Below, piece after piece: positions 1 through 8,518 of a stretch of 22,361 bases of DNA (its first letter is position 1; each line of letters begins with the position of its first letter). The stretch spans positions 1 to 22,361 of the forward strand of contig JAQCHM010000009.1 of NCBI GenBank assembly GCA_027730885.1, written 5' to 3'. The translations under genes and the position numbers were made by a program. The notes under the pieces are model-generated. The model searched no databases, was not told the origin of the DNA, and saw only the letters and a list, made by a program, of their open reading frames with translations. The DNA comes from Actinomycetota bacterium. Its GTDB lineage: Bacteria > Actinomycetota > Acidimicrobiia > Acidimicrobiales > SZUA-35.

Positions 1-384
1 GCCCTCCTGCTGCCGGAGGACCCCGACCGATCAGCCCGCCGTATCCGTGACGCCATCCGGCACCGGACCGGCAACGAGGTCGCAGTGATTGTCGCCGACA
101 CCTTCGGCCGCCCGTGGCGCCGCGGGCTCACCGACATCGCCTTGGGCAGCGCGGGCATCATGCCGATCCTCGATCTCCGCGGCACGTCCGACGCGGTCGG
201 TCGTGAGCTCCACGTGACCGAGGTGTGCATCGTCGATGAACTGGCCGGCGCAGCCGAGCTGGTCCGGGGCAAGGCCGACGGCATCGCGGTGGCGGTCGTT
301 CGAGGGGTCGCCGACGAGTGGTTCGCCGAAGGCAGCGTGGCCGAAGCGATCGTCCGGCACCCCACCGAAGACCTCTTCCGTTGA
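1..384 (+). CDS. cofE: Coenzyme F420-0:L-glutamate ligase, 3' part
   Basis: The gene enters from the left edge in frame 1 and only its C-terminal 127 residues are visible. The translation contains LLPEDPDRSARRIRDAI, then VAVIVADTFGRPWRRGLTD and GSAGI, followed by DLRG and ELHVTEVCIVDELAGAAELVRGKADG, all typical of the CofE/FbiB N-terminal domain. This enzyme adds glutamates to F420-0 with GTP in the cytoplasm. The protein stops right after the CofE domain (ending EDLFR), so it lacks the C-terminal FMN-binding nitroreductase-like domain of mycobacterial FbiB. The TGA stop overlaps the TTG start of the helicase gene (TTGA), which suggests translational coupling. The identification is secure; only the missing 5' end limits it. 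Confidence 0.9.
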   Translation, partial: ALLLPEDPDRSARRIRDAIRHRTGNEVAVIVADTFGRPWRRGLTDIALGSAGIMPILDLRGTSDAVGRELHVTEVCIVDELAGAAELVRGKADGIAVAVVRGVADEWFAEGSVAEAIVRHPTEDLFR

Positions 385-2945
385 ACACGCCGGGGACCAA
401 GGCCGCCCTTCCGCCGATTCTTCGGTACCTGCCTCCGGCCCCCGATCCTGATGCCCTTCTCGACGGGTTCGTCGACTTCGTCGCCGAGCAGGGCATCAGC
501 CTCTACGACGCGCAGGAAGAGGCGATCCTCGAAATTCTGGCCGGCAACAACGTCATCCTGAACACGCCCACAGGATCCGGGAAGTCGATGGTGGCATTGG
601 CCGCCCACTTCGCGGCCCTGGCCGCCGACCAACGCAGCATCTACACCGCGCCGATCAAAGCGCTGGTCTCGGAGAAGTTCTTCGCGCTCTGCAAGGACTT
701 CGGGTCCGAACGGGTTGGCATGATCACCGGTGATGGCAGCGTCAACCCCGGCGCTCCGATCATCTGTTGCACGGCCGAGATTCTGGCCAACCAGGCCCTG
801 CGCGACGGGCCCGACGCCGATGTCGACCTCGTCATCGTCGATGAGTTCCACTACTACGCCGACCCCCAGCGCGGGTGGGCGTGGCAGGTGCCCTTGCTCG
901 AACTGCCGCACTGCCAGTTCTTGTTGCTGTCGGCGACGCTCGGTCCCACCGAGTTCTTCCAGCGCGACCTCGAACAACGAACCGGCCGCTCGACCGTCCT
1001 GGTTCGATCCGACGACCGGCCGGTTCCCCTCGAGTTCGAGTATCGGCGCACGGGCTTGCATCGTTCCATCGAGACCCTCCTCGAAACCGACCGGGCACCC
1101 ATCTACCTCGTGCACTTCACCCAGCGGGAGGCCACTGAGGCCGCCCAGGGATACCTCTCGCTCGACCCCCTCTCCAAGACCGAGAAGGAGCGGGTGAAAG
1201 CGATCATCGCCAACTTCCGTTTCGACTCGCCCATCGGCAAGGACCTTCGTCGGTTCGTGGGCGGCGGCATCGGGGTCCACCACGCCGGTCTGTTGCCGAA
1301 GTACCGACTACTGATGGAGAAACTGGCTCAGGAAGGGCTACTGAAGATCATCTGCGGGACCGACACCCTCGGCGTCGGCGTCAACGTGCCCATCCGGAGT
1401 GTGCTGTTCACCCAGCTCTGCAAGTACGACGGCAACGGGACCCGCATCCTCTCCAAACGCGAGTTCAAGCAGATCGCCGGTCGAGCCGGACGCAAGGGGT
1501 TCGACGACACCGGAACGGTCTGGGCCCAAGCACCGGCCCACGTGGTCAAGAACCTGCACGCCGACGAGCGGGCCGCGAACGATCCCAAGAAGAAAAAGAA
1601 GGCGGTCAAGAAGAAACCCCCCGAGCGGGGCTACGCCCACTGGACCGAGGAGACCTTCACCAAACTGATCGACGGTGACCCCGAGCCGTTGCGCTCCAGT
1701 TTCACCATCAACCACCAGATGATCATGAGCCTCCTCGACAGGCCCGGCGACGGCTGCGCCGCGGTCACCGACCTGTTGACCGACAACCACGAACCTCGAA
1801 AGCGGCAACGACTGCACATCAAGCGAGCCATCTCGATCTACCGATCGTTGGTGGCCGCCGACCTCCTCGAGTTCCCACCTGTCCCCGATGAACTGGGAAG
1901 AAAGGTCCGGGTCAACTTCGACCTCCAGGACGATTTCGCCCTCCATCAGCCGTTGTCGCTCTGGGCGCTGGAAGCCATCGGTGAACTCAGCCGCTCGACC
2001 GATGCCGACGACGCTCGACTCGACGGCGACACCCACGCGCTCGCCGCACTGACCATCATCGAGTCGATCCTCGAGAACCCCGCGGTCATCATCGCCTCGC
2101 AGCTGTCCAAAGCGAAGGACGAGCTGATGGCCGAGATGAAGTCGTCGGGTGTCGAGTACGACGAGCGCATGGCGAGACTCGCCGAGGTCGAGCCGCCGCG
2201 CCCACACAAGCAGTGGCTGTACGAGTCCTTCGACCGCTTCCGGGTCAAGCACCCCTGGGTCGGAAGCGACAACGTGCGCCCGAAGTCGGTGGTGCGTGAC
2301 CTGTACGAACGGGGCATGACCTTCACCGAACACATCAACTTTTACGGGCTCAAGCGCAGCGAGGGCGTAGTGCTCCGCTACTTCACCGACGTGTACAAGG
2401 CGCTCGTTCAAAACATCCCGGAGGAGGCCAAGACCGACGAGATCGTCGACCTCACCGAATGGATCGGAGCGGTCGTGCGCCAGGTCGACTCGAGCCTCAT
2501 CGACGAATGGGAACGTCTCACCAGTCCCGACGCCGAACCCGCCGTGGAGATCCCTCCCGGCGACGACGACGCTCAGGACATCACCCGGAACGAACGAGCG
2601 TTCCGGGTCATGACCCGAAACGAGGCCTTCAGGGTTCTCCAGCTCCTCGCCCGCAGACGGACCGTGCAGTTGGCCGAGGAATTCGGAGCGGAGACATCCG
2701 AGACGCTCGGTGCGGCACTCGACGACTACTTCGACGAGTACCCCACGCTGCTCACCGACGCCGACGCCCGCAGCCCGCATCGGTTCGTCCTCGCTGGATC
2801 CCGGGGCGCTGGTCTGGCCGTCACGCAGACGCTGCACGACCCCGAGGACAACGACGAATGGGTGTTGCGGGCCAACATCGACCTAAACGAGTCCCGCGAG
2901 CAGGGAAAGGCCGTGCTCGTGGGGCTACGCCTCGAACGTCTCTGA
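381..2945 (+). CDS. DEAD/DEAH-box (Ski2-like) RNA helicase with DUF3516-type C-terminus
   Basis: Predicted superfamily 2 helicase of 854 residues. Motif I is TPTGSGKS at residues 62-69, motif II is DEFH at 154-157 followed by a LLSATL motif III, and the second RecA domain ends with GVGVNVP and the motif VI sequence QIAGRAGRKG at 364-373. The Gln-Ile-Ala-Gly-Arg form of motif VI and the DEFH box are typical of Ski2/Mtr4-like enzymes. A lysine-rich linker (DPKKKKKAVKKK) begins at about residue 401, and the remaining 450 residues match my memory of the actinobacterial DUF3516 region. I chose the TTG at 381 because it overlaps the cofE stop and leaves a plausible N-terminus before the first helicase motif. 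An ATG at 318 in the same frame would add 21 Arg-rich residues lying inside cofE. Its RNA target cannot be read from the sequence. Confidence 0.88.
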   Translation: MNTPGTKAALPPILRYLPPAPDPDALLDGFVDFVAEQGISLYDAQEEAILEILAGNNVILNTPTGSGKSMVALAAHFAALAADQRSIYTAPIKALVSEKFFALCKDFGSERVGMITGDGSVNPGAPIICCTAEILANQALRDGPDADVDLVIVDEFHYYADPQRGWAWQVPLLELPHCQFLLLSATLGPTEFFQRDLEQRTGRSTVLVRSDDRPVPLEFEYRRTGLHRSIETLLETDRAPIYLVHFTQREATEAAQGYLSLDPLSKTEKERVKAIIANFRFDSPIGKDLRRFVGGGIGVHHAGLLPKYRLLMEKLAQEGLLKIICGTDTLGVGVNVPIRSVLFTQLCKYDGNGTRILSKREFKQIAGRAGRKGFDDTGTVWAQAPAHVVKNLHADERAANDPKKKKKAVKKKPPERGYAHWTEETFTKLIDGDPEPLRSSFTINHQMIMSLLDRPGDGCAAVTDLLTDNHEPRKRQRLHIKRAISIYRSLVAADLLEFPPVPDELGRKVRVNFDLQDDFALHQPLSLWALEAIGELSRSTDADDARLDGDTHALAALTIIESILENPAVIIASQLSKAKDELMAEMKSSGVEYDERMARLAEVEPPRPHKQWLYESFDRFRVKHPWVGSDNVRPKSVVRDLYERGMTFTEHINFYGLKRSEGVVLRYFTDVYKALVQNIPEEAKTDEIVDLTEWIGAVVRQVDSSLIDEWERLTSPDAEPAVEIPPGDDDAQDITRNERAFRVMTRNEAFRVLQLLARRRTVQLAEEFGAETSETLGAALDDYFDEYPTLLTDADARSPHRFVLAGSRGAGLAVTQTLHDPEDNDEWVLRANIDLNESREQGKAVLVGLRLERL

Positions 2946-2962
2946 CCCGCGATCAGAGAACG
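2937..2962. terminator. Hairpin between convergent genes
   Basis: TCTCTGA at 2939-2945 and TCAGAGA at 2953-2959 form a perfect 7-bp inverted repeat with a 7-nt loop; two more C-G pairs extend it if A2960 is bulged. The arms contain the stop codons of the plus-strand helicase and the minus-strand manC. No T-tract follows on either side, so it may be a weak bidirectional terminator or a 3'-end stabilising hairpin. Confidence 0.35.
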
Positions 2963-4038
2963 CTGTCCCACCTGCCACCGGCTCGGAGCTTTGTCACCAG
3001 GTGCTTGACGTCCTGGGCCCGGCTCTTCGGACATATGAGTGTGACCTCGTCGGTGTGCACGATCACCAGGTCCTCGATGCCGATCAGGGCCGTGAGTCGG
3101 CCCTCGGACAGCACGATGTTGTTGGTCGAGTCGATCGACTCGACCGATCCGCGACAGGCGTTGCCGTGCTCATCAGTCGGAAGGTGCTCTGCCACTTCGG
3201 GCCAGCTACCGACGTCACCCCAGGCGAAGATGCCTTCGGCCATCAAGATGTTGTCGGCTCGCTCCATGAGCGCGTAGTCGATCGAGATCTTCTCCAGAGG
3301 CTCGAACGCCGCGGCGATGGCTGCTGGGAAGTCGTCGGTGTCGACGTCGGGGACGAGGGCATCGATCATGGCTGCGAGCGCTGGAGCATGGATCCTGAAC
3401 GCGTCGGACAAAGCGTTGACCGACCAGATGAACATGCCCGAGTTCCACGAGAAGTCACCGCTGGCCAGGTACCCAGCTGCGGTCTGGGCATCGGGCTTCT
3501 CGACGAAGCGCGTCACTCGCCGAAAAACGACGTCGCCCGGCGCCTCGAAGGGTTCGCCCGCTTCGACGTAGCCGAACGCCGTGCTCGGCCACGTGGGGGT
3601 GATGCCGATGGTGATGAGCACATCGTCGGCAGCGGCCACCAGCAGGCCCTCGGCCAGGGTCTGTCGGAAGATTTCGAGGTCGCCCATGACGTGGTCGGCG
3701 GTGACCACGCAGAACACCCCCTCGGGATCTCTCGCCTTGACCACGGCGCAGGCCAACGCCACCGCAGCAGCAGTATCTCGCCGCGTTGGTTCGCCGATGA
3801 CGTTGCCAGGCGGGAGATCGCGCGAACGCTCGACTGTGGCCGCGACGAGATCGGCGCTGGTCAAGACCAAGACCCTCTCGGGCGGGATCAGGCCGGCGAG
3901 TCGATCGACCGCCATCTCCAGCATGGTTCGCTCACCCAGCAATGACAGCAGCTGCTTGGGGCGACGCATGGTGCTCGCCGGCCAGAACCGCTCGCCGTAG
4001 CCGCCGGCGAGCACCACTGCGTAGGCATGTTCGAGCAT
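2953..4038 (-). CDS. manC: Mannose-1-phosphate guanylyltransferase
   Basis: Makes GDP-mannose from mannose-1-phosphate and GTP. The N-terminus has the nucleotidyltransferase signature LAGGYGERFWP (residues 10-20) followed by RRPKQ with the catalytic-loop Lys28. Further family motifs are TADHVM, FVEKPD, FSWNSGMFIW, ISIDYALMERA and WGDVGSW. At 361 residues it is the short, monofunctional type without the C-terminal phosphomannose isomerase cupin. The ATG at 4038 is preferred because it has a GAAAGGGA ribosome-binding site about 8 nt upstream. An in-frame GTG at 4101 overlaps the stop of the upstream glycosyltransferase (GTGA) and would add 21 residues made of a repeated SRSHR unit, so the start is not fully settled. 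It is the last gene of the minus-strand polysaccharide run. Confidence 0.9.
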   Translation of the reverse strand: MLEHAYAVVLAGGYGERFWPASTMRRPKQLLSLLGERTMLEMAVDRLAGLIPPERVLVLTSADLVAATVERSRDLPPGNVIGEPTRRDTAAAVALACAVVKARDPEGVFCVVTADHVMGDLEIFRQTLAEGLLVAAADDVLITIGITPTWPSTAFGYVEAGEPFEAPGDVVFRRVTRFVEKPDAQTAAGYLASGDFSWNSGMFIWSVNALSDAFRIHAPALAAMIDALVPDVDTDDFPAAIAAAFEPLEKISIDYALMERADNILMAEGIFAWGDVGSWPEVAEHLPTDEHGNACRGSVESIDSTNNIVLSEGRLTALIGIEDLVIVHTDEVTLICPKSRAQDVKHLVTKLRAGGRWDSVL

Positions 4039-4057
4039 CGGGGTGTCCCTTTCTCTG

Positions 4058-4099
4058 TGTGATCGACTCCGGTGTGATCGACTCCGGTGTGATCGACTC
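4058..4099. repeat. 15-bp tandem repeat, 2.8 copies, in front of manC
   Basis: The unit tgtgatcgactccgg occurs at 4058-4072 and 4073-4087, and the first 12 bases again at 4088-4099. It fills the gap between the glycosyltransferase stop and manC and runs into that stop codon. Because 15 is a multiple of 3, the longer manC reading frame stays open through it and would read SRSHR three times. The minus-strand unit contains GGAG, which resembles a ribosome-binding site. Confidence 0.85.
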
Positions 4100-5339
4100 A
4101 CTGTCGCCCGGCCGTGAGGTCGCGGAAGAGTTGTTCATACGACTCGGCCTGGGCCTCTGGTGTCATGCACCGTTCGACGAACGAACGGGCGTTGGCGCCC
4201 ATTGCCCGCAGTTCGTCGGGCTGGGCCAACAAGGCGGCCAAAGCGCCCAGGAACTCGGGCACGCAGTCGGGCGGTACGGACTGACCGGCCTGGGCCGCCG
4301 CGACGACATTGGCCACCTCCGAGCCCTCGTCGATCGAGGCCAACAACGGGCGTCCGGCGGCCAGGATGCCGTACAACTTCGACGGCGTCGACGACCGGGA
4401 CAGCCCCGATTTCAGCAGCACCAGGTGCAGGTCGGCCGATCCCAGCACGTCGCTGACTGCTTCACGAGGGGCGAAGTCGGTAACGAGGACATTGGGTCGC
4501 CGTGCGGCCCACAGGTCGACCTCGGCTCGAGCGGCCCCTTCACCGTTGATGACGAACTGCACGTCGGGTCGATCTGCGTACGCGTCGGCCGCGGCCTTCA
4601 CCAGACCGAACGACTGTGAGAGGCCGACATTGCCGCTGTACATCACCACCGTCTTGTCGTCGAGACCGTGGGTCCGCCGGTAATCGGTCGATGAGCCGGC
4701 GTCTCGATCGACGACCTGCACGCGATCGAGATCCACGAAGTTCTGGATGATGTGAACCTTCTCAGGCCGGTCGGCCTTGGCCCGTACGTTCGCGGCCTGG
4801 TCATCGGAGAGCACGGTCACCGCGTCGGCCCGGCGGTAGAGCGAGCGCTCGTGCTTCTTCGCCCACTGCACGACCGTCTGATTGTTGAGGGCCCCCAGCT
4901 CGATCGCCACATCGGGGAAGATGTCCTGGACGTTGAAGACGAACGGCACCCGCCATCGGCGGGCCACCGTCCACGCGGCGTCACCGAGGAAGATCGGCGG
5001 CGACATGCCGAGCACAACGTCGGGCTTCGAGAGAGTGAGCGCTGAGCCGGCGACCAGCGCCGTGAAGCCGGCGAATCCGAGAGCACGGGCAGGCACGTTG
5101 GTCTTCTCGGTCGGGAAGGGCCACACCCGGGTCACCGAACCGAAGTCCGTGTACTCCCTGCGCCATGGCCGTCCGGACCATTCCGGTTCGACGCGGTGCC
5201 GGTGATACCAAGGCAGGCTGCTGATGACGTCGATGCGATGTCCCCTGGCGGCCAGCGCATGGACGAGACGGGTCATGACCTCGCCGGTGGCGGCGTGCAG
5301 ATCGGGTTCGAAATGAGGACAGAGCACCTGAATCTTCAT
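4098..5339 (-). CDS. Glycosyltransferase family 4, WbuB-like
   Basis: Predicted 413-residue cytoplasmic GT-B enzyme that transfers a sugar from a nucleotide donor to a lipid-linked acceptor. The N-terminus MKIQVLCPHFEPD with the following MTRLVHALAARGHRIDV is the acceptor-domain start of GT4 enzymes; FVFNVQDIFPDVAIELG and HIIQNFVDL are typical of the WbuB/WcaI-type subgroup. In the donor domain the usual EGFGxPxxE (E-x7-E) site is replaced by SSTPSKLYGILAAGRP, as in other WbuB-like proteins. The ATG start overlaps the upstream glycosyltransferase stop by 4 bp (ATGA, 5336-5339). Donor and acceptor sugars cannot be deduced. Confidence 0.85.
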   Translation of the reverse strand: MKIQVLCPHFEPDLHAATGEVMTRLVHALAARGHRIDVISSLPWYHRHRVEPEWSGRPWRREYTDFGSVTRVWPFPTEKTNVPARALGFAGFTALVAGSALTLSKPDVVLGMSPPIFLGDAAWTVARRWRVPFVFNVQDIFPDVAIELGALNNQTVVQWAKKHERSLYRRADAVTVLSDDQAANVRAKADRPEKVHIIQNFVDLDRVQVVDRDAGSSTDYRRTHGLDDKTVVMYSGNVGLSQSFGLVKAAADAYADRPDVQFVINGEGAARAEVDLWAARRPNVLVTDFAPREAVSDVLGSADLHLVLLKSGLSRSSTPSKLYGILAAGRPLLASIDEGSEVANVVAAAQAGQSVPPDCVPEFLGALAALLAQPDELRAMGANARSFVERCMTPEAQAESYEQLFRDLTAGRQ

Positions 5340-6478
5340 CCGAGCGACTCACCATACGCTTCGAGCAATGCTCGACCGGCTACCTCGGCCGTGAAGTCCT
5401 TCGCCCGTTCGCGCCCGGCCTCCACCAAGCGGGCGACCAGCGCACCATCGGTGAGGACCCGTTCGACGCCCTCCGCCAGAGCTCGTGGCGACTGCGGTTG
5501 CACGAGCACCGCCGCTCCCCCGGCCACCTCGGGCAACGCCGTCGCGTCGGCTGCGACGACCGGAACACCATGTGCCATCGCTTCGATCAGAGGATTGCCG
5601 AAGCCCTCGTAGACCGATGGGAAAACGAGTGCGGTCGCGCCCCGCAACAACGTCTCGAGTCGCTGAGCGGGAACGCGGCCGAGGACGTCGATGCGGTCGC
5701 CGAGTCCCGAGGTGTCGATGCACTGTGCCAGATCGACCGCCGCCGCTCCCGGCGAACCGGTGAACACCAAACGAAGATCGGCGAACCGATCGGCCAATGT
5801 GACGAAGGCCTCGACAGCATCAACATGGCGCTTGTGGCGGTGTGAGACCGCCGGGTACAGCAGATAGCGGCCGCTCCCTGCGGGACGGCTTCCGGACGGA
5901 TCGGATCGAACGTCCGGGGCCACCGTGGCGTGGACCGGCGGGACAACGCTGAGCCTCGACGCCTCGACGCCAAGTAGGTCTGCGGCTCGGCGGCCGGTGA
6001 ACAGCGAAGGGGTGATGACCCGGTTGGCGACCCGAGCGACGCGCGGGAGCATGACCGAGAACCATCGGCGTTGGGTCGAACTGAAGTTCTGCGGAAGGTC
6101 GAGCGGCTGCAGATCGTGAATGGTCACGACCGACCGGCCTACCGTCCCGTAAGGAGCAACCCCCCCGCCGTGATGCACGAGGGCGTCACGGCGAGAGTGC
6201 CAAGCCAGCCAGGAGCTCTCCAGCGCGAACCGGGCCGGCTTGGTCCTCACCGCGACAGGCAAGGTCAACACCTCGAACCGACCGACCAAGTCGGGATGGG
6301 CCATCGGCAGCGTCGGCTGGGCATACACCCGCAGCCGGATGGAGGACGGCGACCGGGCACCCAGGTCCGAAACCGCCCGGAGGAGGTTGACCGTGTACTC
6401 CTCGCTTCCGCCGACGACCCCGGGGATGAGCCACAGCAGGTTGACTCCGACGCGCGCCGGGGATGAGGTCGGGCTCAT
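5336..6478 (-). CDS. Glycosyltransferase family 4
   Basis: Predicted 380-residue GT-B glycosyltransferase. The N-terminus VGVNLLWLIPGVVGGSEEY carries the glycine-rich acceptor-domain loop, VTIHDLQPLDLP is the conserved His-Asp segment of this GT4 group, and LLYPAVSHRHKRHVDAVEAF opens the donor domain. The E-x7-E donor-binding motif is intact in YEGFGNPLIEAMAHGVPVVA. I chose the ATG at 6478 because it overlaps the stop of the preceding gene in the ATGA pattern seen at the next junction; the frame extends 18 residues further upstream but that part is Arg/Gly-rich and inside the neighbour. Middle member of three tandem glycosyltransferases. Confidence 0.86.
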   Translation of the reverse strand: MSPTSSPARVGVNLLWLIPGVVGGSEEYTVNLLRAVSDLGARSPSSIRLRVYAQPTLPMAHPDLVGRFEVLTLPVAVRTKPARFALESSWLAWHSRRDALVHHGGGVAPYGTVGRSVVTIHDLQPLDLPQNFSSTQRRWFSVMLPRVARVANRVITPSLFTGRRAADLLGVEASRLSVVPPVHATVAPDVRSDPSGSRPAGSGRYLLYPAVSHRHKRHVDAVEAFVTLADRFADLRLVFTGSPGAAAVDLAQCIDTSGLGDRIDVLGRVPAQRLETLLRGATALVFPSVYEGFGNPLIEAMAHGVPVVAADATALPEVAGGAAVLVQPQSPRALAEGVERVLTDGALVARLVEAGRERAKDFTAEVAGRALLEAYGESLG

Positions 6479-7569
6479 CGACCGAGCACGTCGTCGAAAG
6501 CGGCCGCATAGCCCGCCGCCGTCGACGCCCATGTTCGCTCGGCGGCCCGTCGTGGGCCCGCGAGCCGCAGTCGCGAGGCCAGGTCGTCATCGTCGAGGAT
6601 CGAGCGCACGCCGGCAGCAATCGCCTCTGGGTCGTGGGGGTCCACCAAGACGGCCGCGCCACCCGCAACCTCCTCGGTCGCGGTTCCCGCCGATGTCACG
6701 ACCGGCGTGCCCTGGGCCATGGCCTCGAGCACCGGCAAGCCGAACCCCTCGGCCAGGGAGGGGAATGCGAAGACCGAAGCGGCCGCGTAGAGCGCGTGGA
6801 GGTCGGTTTCGGCAACGCGCCCGACGCGTACCGCTCGGGAGCCGAGCGGTACGAGAAGGTCGGCGTCGTCGATCACCCAGCCGTCAGGTCCGGCGACGAC
6901 CAAAGGAATGTCGGGCAGGCGGCTCATCGCAGCGACGAGATTCCGAAGGTTCTTGCGCGGTTCGATGGTGCCCACCCAGAGCACGAACTCCTCGGGCAGC
7001 GCGAGACGGGCCCGCACCTCGGCCACCTGCTCCGCCGTCACGTCGACCAATTCGACGCCGAGGGGAGTGACGCGGACCCGGTCACGGTCGATGCCTCGTC
7101 CCACGATGTCTTCGGCCACCAGTTCGGTGGGACACACCAAGAGATCGGCACGCTCGCGAGCCGCCTGCCACGCTTTCGGGAAGAACCGTCGGCCGCGCGC
7201 GCTCAGCCGCTCCGGATGCTCCAGGAAGTCGAGATCGTGGACCGACACCACGAGCGGCGAGCTCGCGGGCGGCACCGCCATCGCCGCGGCCCAGATCAGA
7301 TCAACCGGCCCGAGTACCTGCTCGACCGGGAAGAGGCCCAGGCGATGCCACGACTCGTAGAGCGCCGGTCGAGGCACGGAGTAGTGGTGCACGGGGAACG
7401 GGAGCTCGACTGCCGCGAGCGCGGACTTGGAGTGGCGGGCTGCCACCCCTGCGATCTCGAATCGGCCATCGTCCAGCAACGCTTCGGCGATCCGAAGGAT
7501 CGCTCGGGCCGTACCGCCGGGGACCTTGTGCCAGAACGGCTCAGCGGTGACGGCTACCCGGGGGATCAC
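6475..7569 (-). CDS. Glycosyltransferase family 4
   Basis: Predicted 364-residue GT-B glycosyltransferase. Features in order are a short N-terminal strand with KVPGGTARAI, VVSVHDLDFLEHPE, RVRVTPLGVEL, the domain-2 opening EEFVLWVGTIEPRKNLRNL, and an intact E-x7-E site in LAEGFGLPVLEAMAQGTPVV. The VGTIEPRKN wording is typical of mannosyl- or rhamnosyltransferase-like GT4 proteins, but the sugar is not determined. Start is GTG at 7569, 9 bp after the uxs stop. Its TGA overlaps the start of the next glycosyltransferase by 4 bp. With manC and uxs nearby, GDP-mannose and UDP-xylose are the natural donor candidates for this trio (inference). Confidence 0.86.
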   Translation of the reverse strand: MIPRVAVTAEPFWHKVPGGTARAILRIAEALLDDGRFEIAGVAARHSKSALAAVELPFPVHHYSVPRPALYESWHRLGLFPVEQVLGPVDLIWAAAMAVPPASSPLVVSVHDLDFLEHPERLSARGRRFFPKAWQAARERADLLVCPTELVAEDIVGRGIDRDRVRVTPLGVELVDVTAEQVAEVRARLALPEEFVLWVGTIEPRKNLRNLVAAMSRLPDIPLVVAGPDGWVIDDADLLVPLGSRAVRVGRVAETDLHALYAAASVFAFPSLAEGFGLPVLEAMAQGTPVVTSAGTATEEVAGGAAVLVDPHDPEAIAAGVRSILDDDDLASRLRLAGPRRAAERTWASTAAGYAAAFDDVLGR

Positions 7570-7578
7570 ACCCCGATG

Positions 7579-8517
7579 CTAGAGCCCGAGTTCCCGGGCG
7601 AAGTGCTCCGCTGTCCGGGTGACCCCATCTCGGAGCTCGATGGCCGGTTCGAAGCCGAGCTCGCGGAGCGCGACCGCCAGGTCCGGCTTCCGCTGCAGAG
7701 GATCGTCCTGAGGAAGCGGGTGGAAGGCCAACTCGCTCGAGCTGTTTGTGATGTCGATCACCGCTTCGGCCAATTCGAGGACCGTGAATTCGTTGGGGTT
7801 ACCGATATTGACCGGATTCTGATAGTCGCTGTCGAGCAGGCGCAGCTGACCCTCGATCTGGTCGTCGACGTAGCAGAAGCTCCTGGTCTGCTGACCCTCA
7901 CCGAAGATGCTGAGCGGCTGGCCCTGCAGCGCCTGGATGATGAACGTCGAGACCACCCGACCGTCATCGGGGCGCATCCGGGGACCGTAGGTGTTGAACG
8001 TCCGCACGATCCGGATGTCGACCCCGTGATGACGGTGATAGGCCATCGTGATGGCCTCGGCGAACCGCTTGGCTTCGTCGTACATGCTTCGAGGCCCGAC
8101 GGGGTTGACGTTCCCCCAGTAGGTTTCGGGCTGCGGGTGTACCTGAGGATCGCCGTAGATTTCGCTGGTCGAGTTGAGGTGGAACTTGGCCCCTTTTCCC
8201 TTGGCCAGCCCCAGACAGTTGTGGGTACCCAAGCTGCCGACCTTGAGGATCTGGATCGGCATCCGGCTGAAGTCGACGGGCGAAGCCGGGCTGGCCAGAT
8301 GCATCACGCCGTCGACGTCGCCTGGAACCCAGATGTGGTTCGAGACATCGTGACGGACGAAGGAGAATCCGTCGACCCTGAAGAGGTGCTCGATGTTCTG
8401 CACCCGGCCGGTGAGGAGATTGTCGAGGCAGACGACCTCCTCACCACGTGCGAGCAGGCGTTCGCACAGGTGGGAGCCGAGAAACCCGGCTCCACCGGTC
8501 ACGACGATTCGGGCCAT
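7579..8517 (-). CDS. uxs: UDP-glucuronate decarboxylase (UDP-xylose synthase)
   Basis: Extended short-chain dehydrogenase/reductase of 312 residues that converts UDP-glucuronate to UDP-xylose with bound NAD+. It begins [17 protein letters not shown] with the NAD loop TGGAGFLG at residues 7-14, has [42 protein letters not shown] and the catalytic YDEAK (Tyr146, Lys150), then [13 protein letters not shown] and RSFCYVDD. This set matches bacterial UXS enzymes better than generic epimerases. I chose the ATG at 8517, one base after the ugd stop; the open frame continues upstream but only as the shadow of ugd. Its substrate should come from Ugd, which is disrupted here. Confidence 0.88.
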   Translation of the reverse strand: MARIVVTGGAGFLGSHLCERLLARGEEVVCLDNLLTGRVQNIEHLFRVDGFSFVRHDVSNHIWVPGDVDGVMHLASPASPVDFSRMPIQILKVGSLGTHNCLGLAKGKGAKFHLNSTSEIYGDPQVHPQPETYWGNVNPVGPRSMYDEAKRFAEAITMAYHRHHGVDIRIVRTFNTYGPRMRPDDGRVVSTFIIQALQGQPLSIFGEGQQTRSFCYVDDQIEGQLRLLDSDYQNPVNIGNPNEFTVLELAEAVIDITNSSSELAFHPLPQDDPLQRKPDLAVALRELGFEPAIELRDGVTRTAEHFARELGL

Positions 8518-8518
8518 G

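Noticed and set aside
1338..2837. 499-codon minus-strand open frame opposite the helicase
   Set aside because: It is the antisense shadow of a well-supported helicase, has no recognisable motif, and its composition (Val/Asp/Gly/Leu-rich) is typical of GC-rich complementary frames.
4058..4099. CRISPR-like or integration-site repeat before manC
   Set aside because: Units are contiguous with no spacers, only 15 bp long, and no integrase or cas gene is near.
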